A DNA stretch of 20,329 bases from a virus, in IMG/VR virus record IMGVR_UViG_3300032083_000283, positions 1-20,329 of that record; one strand, written 5' to 3'. Both the position numbers and the translations under genes were made by a program. Shown here piece after piece: positions 20,004 through 20,329 of this stretch. How positions within the stretch are numbered: position 1 is the first letter of the stretch; each line of letters starts with the position of its first letter. Below the pieces are notes generated by a model. It made no database searches and was not told the origin of the DNA. It saw only the letters and a program-made list of their open reading frames with translations.

Positions 20004-20329
20004 TTATGCAGCTAGTCTGAATACGTTATTAGTTGTAATAACTTTTCTAACTCTTCCTAGTGCTTCAGTCTGTAGAGAGGTAACAGTCGCTGGACTGCTA
20101 GATGATGGTGCCTGGCACTTGGTACTCCAATCTGTTAGGACATTGTATAACGACCATAGATTGCCGCCAAGAGAAGGCTTGTACTCTGTCTTCCATAGAG
20201 TCCACAAAGTAGCTAATGGGCTGTGCTTACGCTCATCGCCATTCTTATTCTTTGTAGCATCACGTAGAACTTCATACATATTAGTTGTACGATTGTTAAT
20301 CATATCAATGTGACCAACAGCATACTGGT
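20004..20329 (-). CDS. DUF932-like phage protein, C-terminal part, cut by the window edge
   Basis: The frame is open to the right edge (upstream residues read QYAVGHID before the first in-window ATG at 20303), so only the last 108 residues are seen. The segment GHIDMINNRTTNMYEVLRDA, then a Trp-rich NLWSLYNVLTDWSTKC and a Ser-rich VTSLQTEALGRVRKV ending, resembles the C-terminal region of DUF932/phage-plasmid-like proteins, which occur widely in phages without a known activity. The N-terminal domain needed to confirm the family is outside. The gene ends 65 bases before the next one, a gap with a promoter-like motif. Confidence 0.6.
   Translation of the reverse strand, partial: QYAVGHIDMINNRTTNMYEVLRDATKNKNGDERKHSPLATLWTLWKTEYKPSLGGNLWSLYNVLTDWSTKCQAPSSSSPATVTSLQTEALGRVRKVITTNNVFRLAA

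Noticed and set aside
1-20329. CRISPR arrays, tRNA genes or insertion sequences
   Set aside because: No regular spaced repeats, cloverleaf-like sequences, transposase genes or terminal inverted repeats were seen on reading both strands.

Overview
The window looks like part of an AT-rich genome of a lytic tailed bacteriophage (Caudoviricetes) of the marine podovirus kind. It carries a T7-type replication set: a primase-helicase, a family A DNA polymerase, a gp2.5-like single-stranded DNA binding protein and an endonuclease I. Phage lysis genes and class I ribonucleotide reductase genes are also present. Small-protein families in the window resemble ones I know from marine phages. The host cannot be read from this sequence; a marine proteobacterium is an inference only. 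I see no integrase, repressor, tRNA, rRNA, CRISPR array or insertion sequence.

Layout: genes on the left (1-7217, + strand) are late-type. They comprise the end of a very large probable internal virion protein, then a lysis block (M15 peptidase endolysin, a small conserved protein, a three-helix holin, a membrane/coiled-coil protein), then a run of tiny genes, four of which encode very lysine-rich proteins. Everything from 7210 to the right edge is on the - strand and is transcribed leftwards towards the late genes. The two gene sets converge and overlap by 8 bases at 7210-7217.

Read in its own direction, the - strand starts at the right edge with the end of a DUF932-like gene. A first intergenic gap follows, then a chain of seven small tightly overlapped genes ending in a small zinc-ribbon gene. 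A second intergenic gap holds an inverted repeat and a sigma70-like promoter. Next come ssb, a small gene, a GC-rich hairpin, primase-helicase, a helix-turn-helix gene, DNA polymerase, two PD-(D/E)XK nucleases, a small gene, endonuclease I, a DUF3310 protein, a small basic gene, nrdA, a small conserved gene, a lipoprotein, two small genes, a MazG-like pyrophosphohydrolase, nrdB and a last small gene.

Together the - strand genes would unwind, copy and process phage DNA and supply dNTPs from ribonucleotides (NrdA/NrdB, DUF3310, MazG), possibly using nucleotides recovered from host DNA by the nucleases. Neighbouring genes are joined by overlaps such as ATGA, TAATG, TTGA and TAGTG, so translational coupling is the rule. 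Four short genes (6343-6432, 9098-9277, 11330-11494, 18230-18373) were recovered by hand-reading junctions.

The most interesting points are: (i) a 9-T tract before the endolysin that would, with one -1 slip, fuse a hydrophobic signal-anchor in frame to it; (ii) an apparent protein in the -1 frame after the coiled-coil lysis-region gene with no normal start; (iii) a hidden TTG-started lipoprotein; (iv) a very stable GC-rich hairpin before primase-helicase; and (v) a helicase C-terminus ending in the SSB-tip sequence DDIPF.
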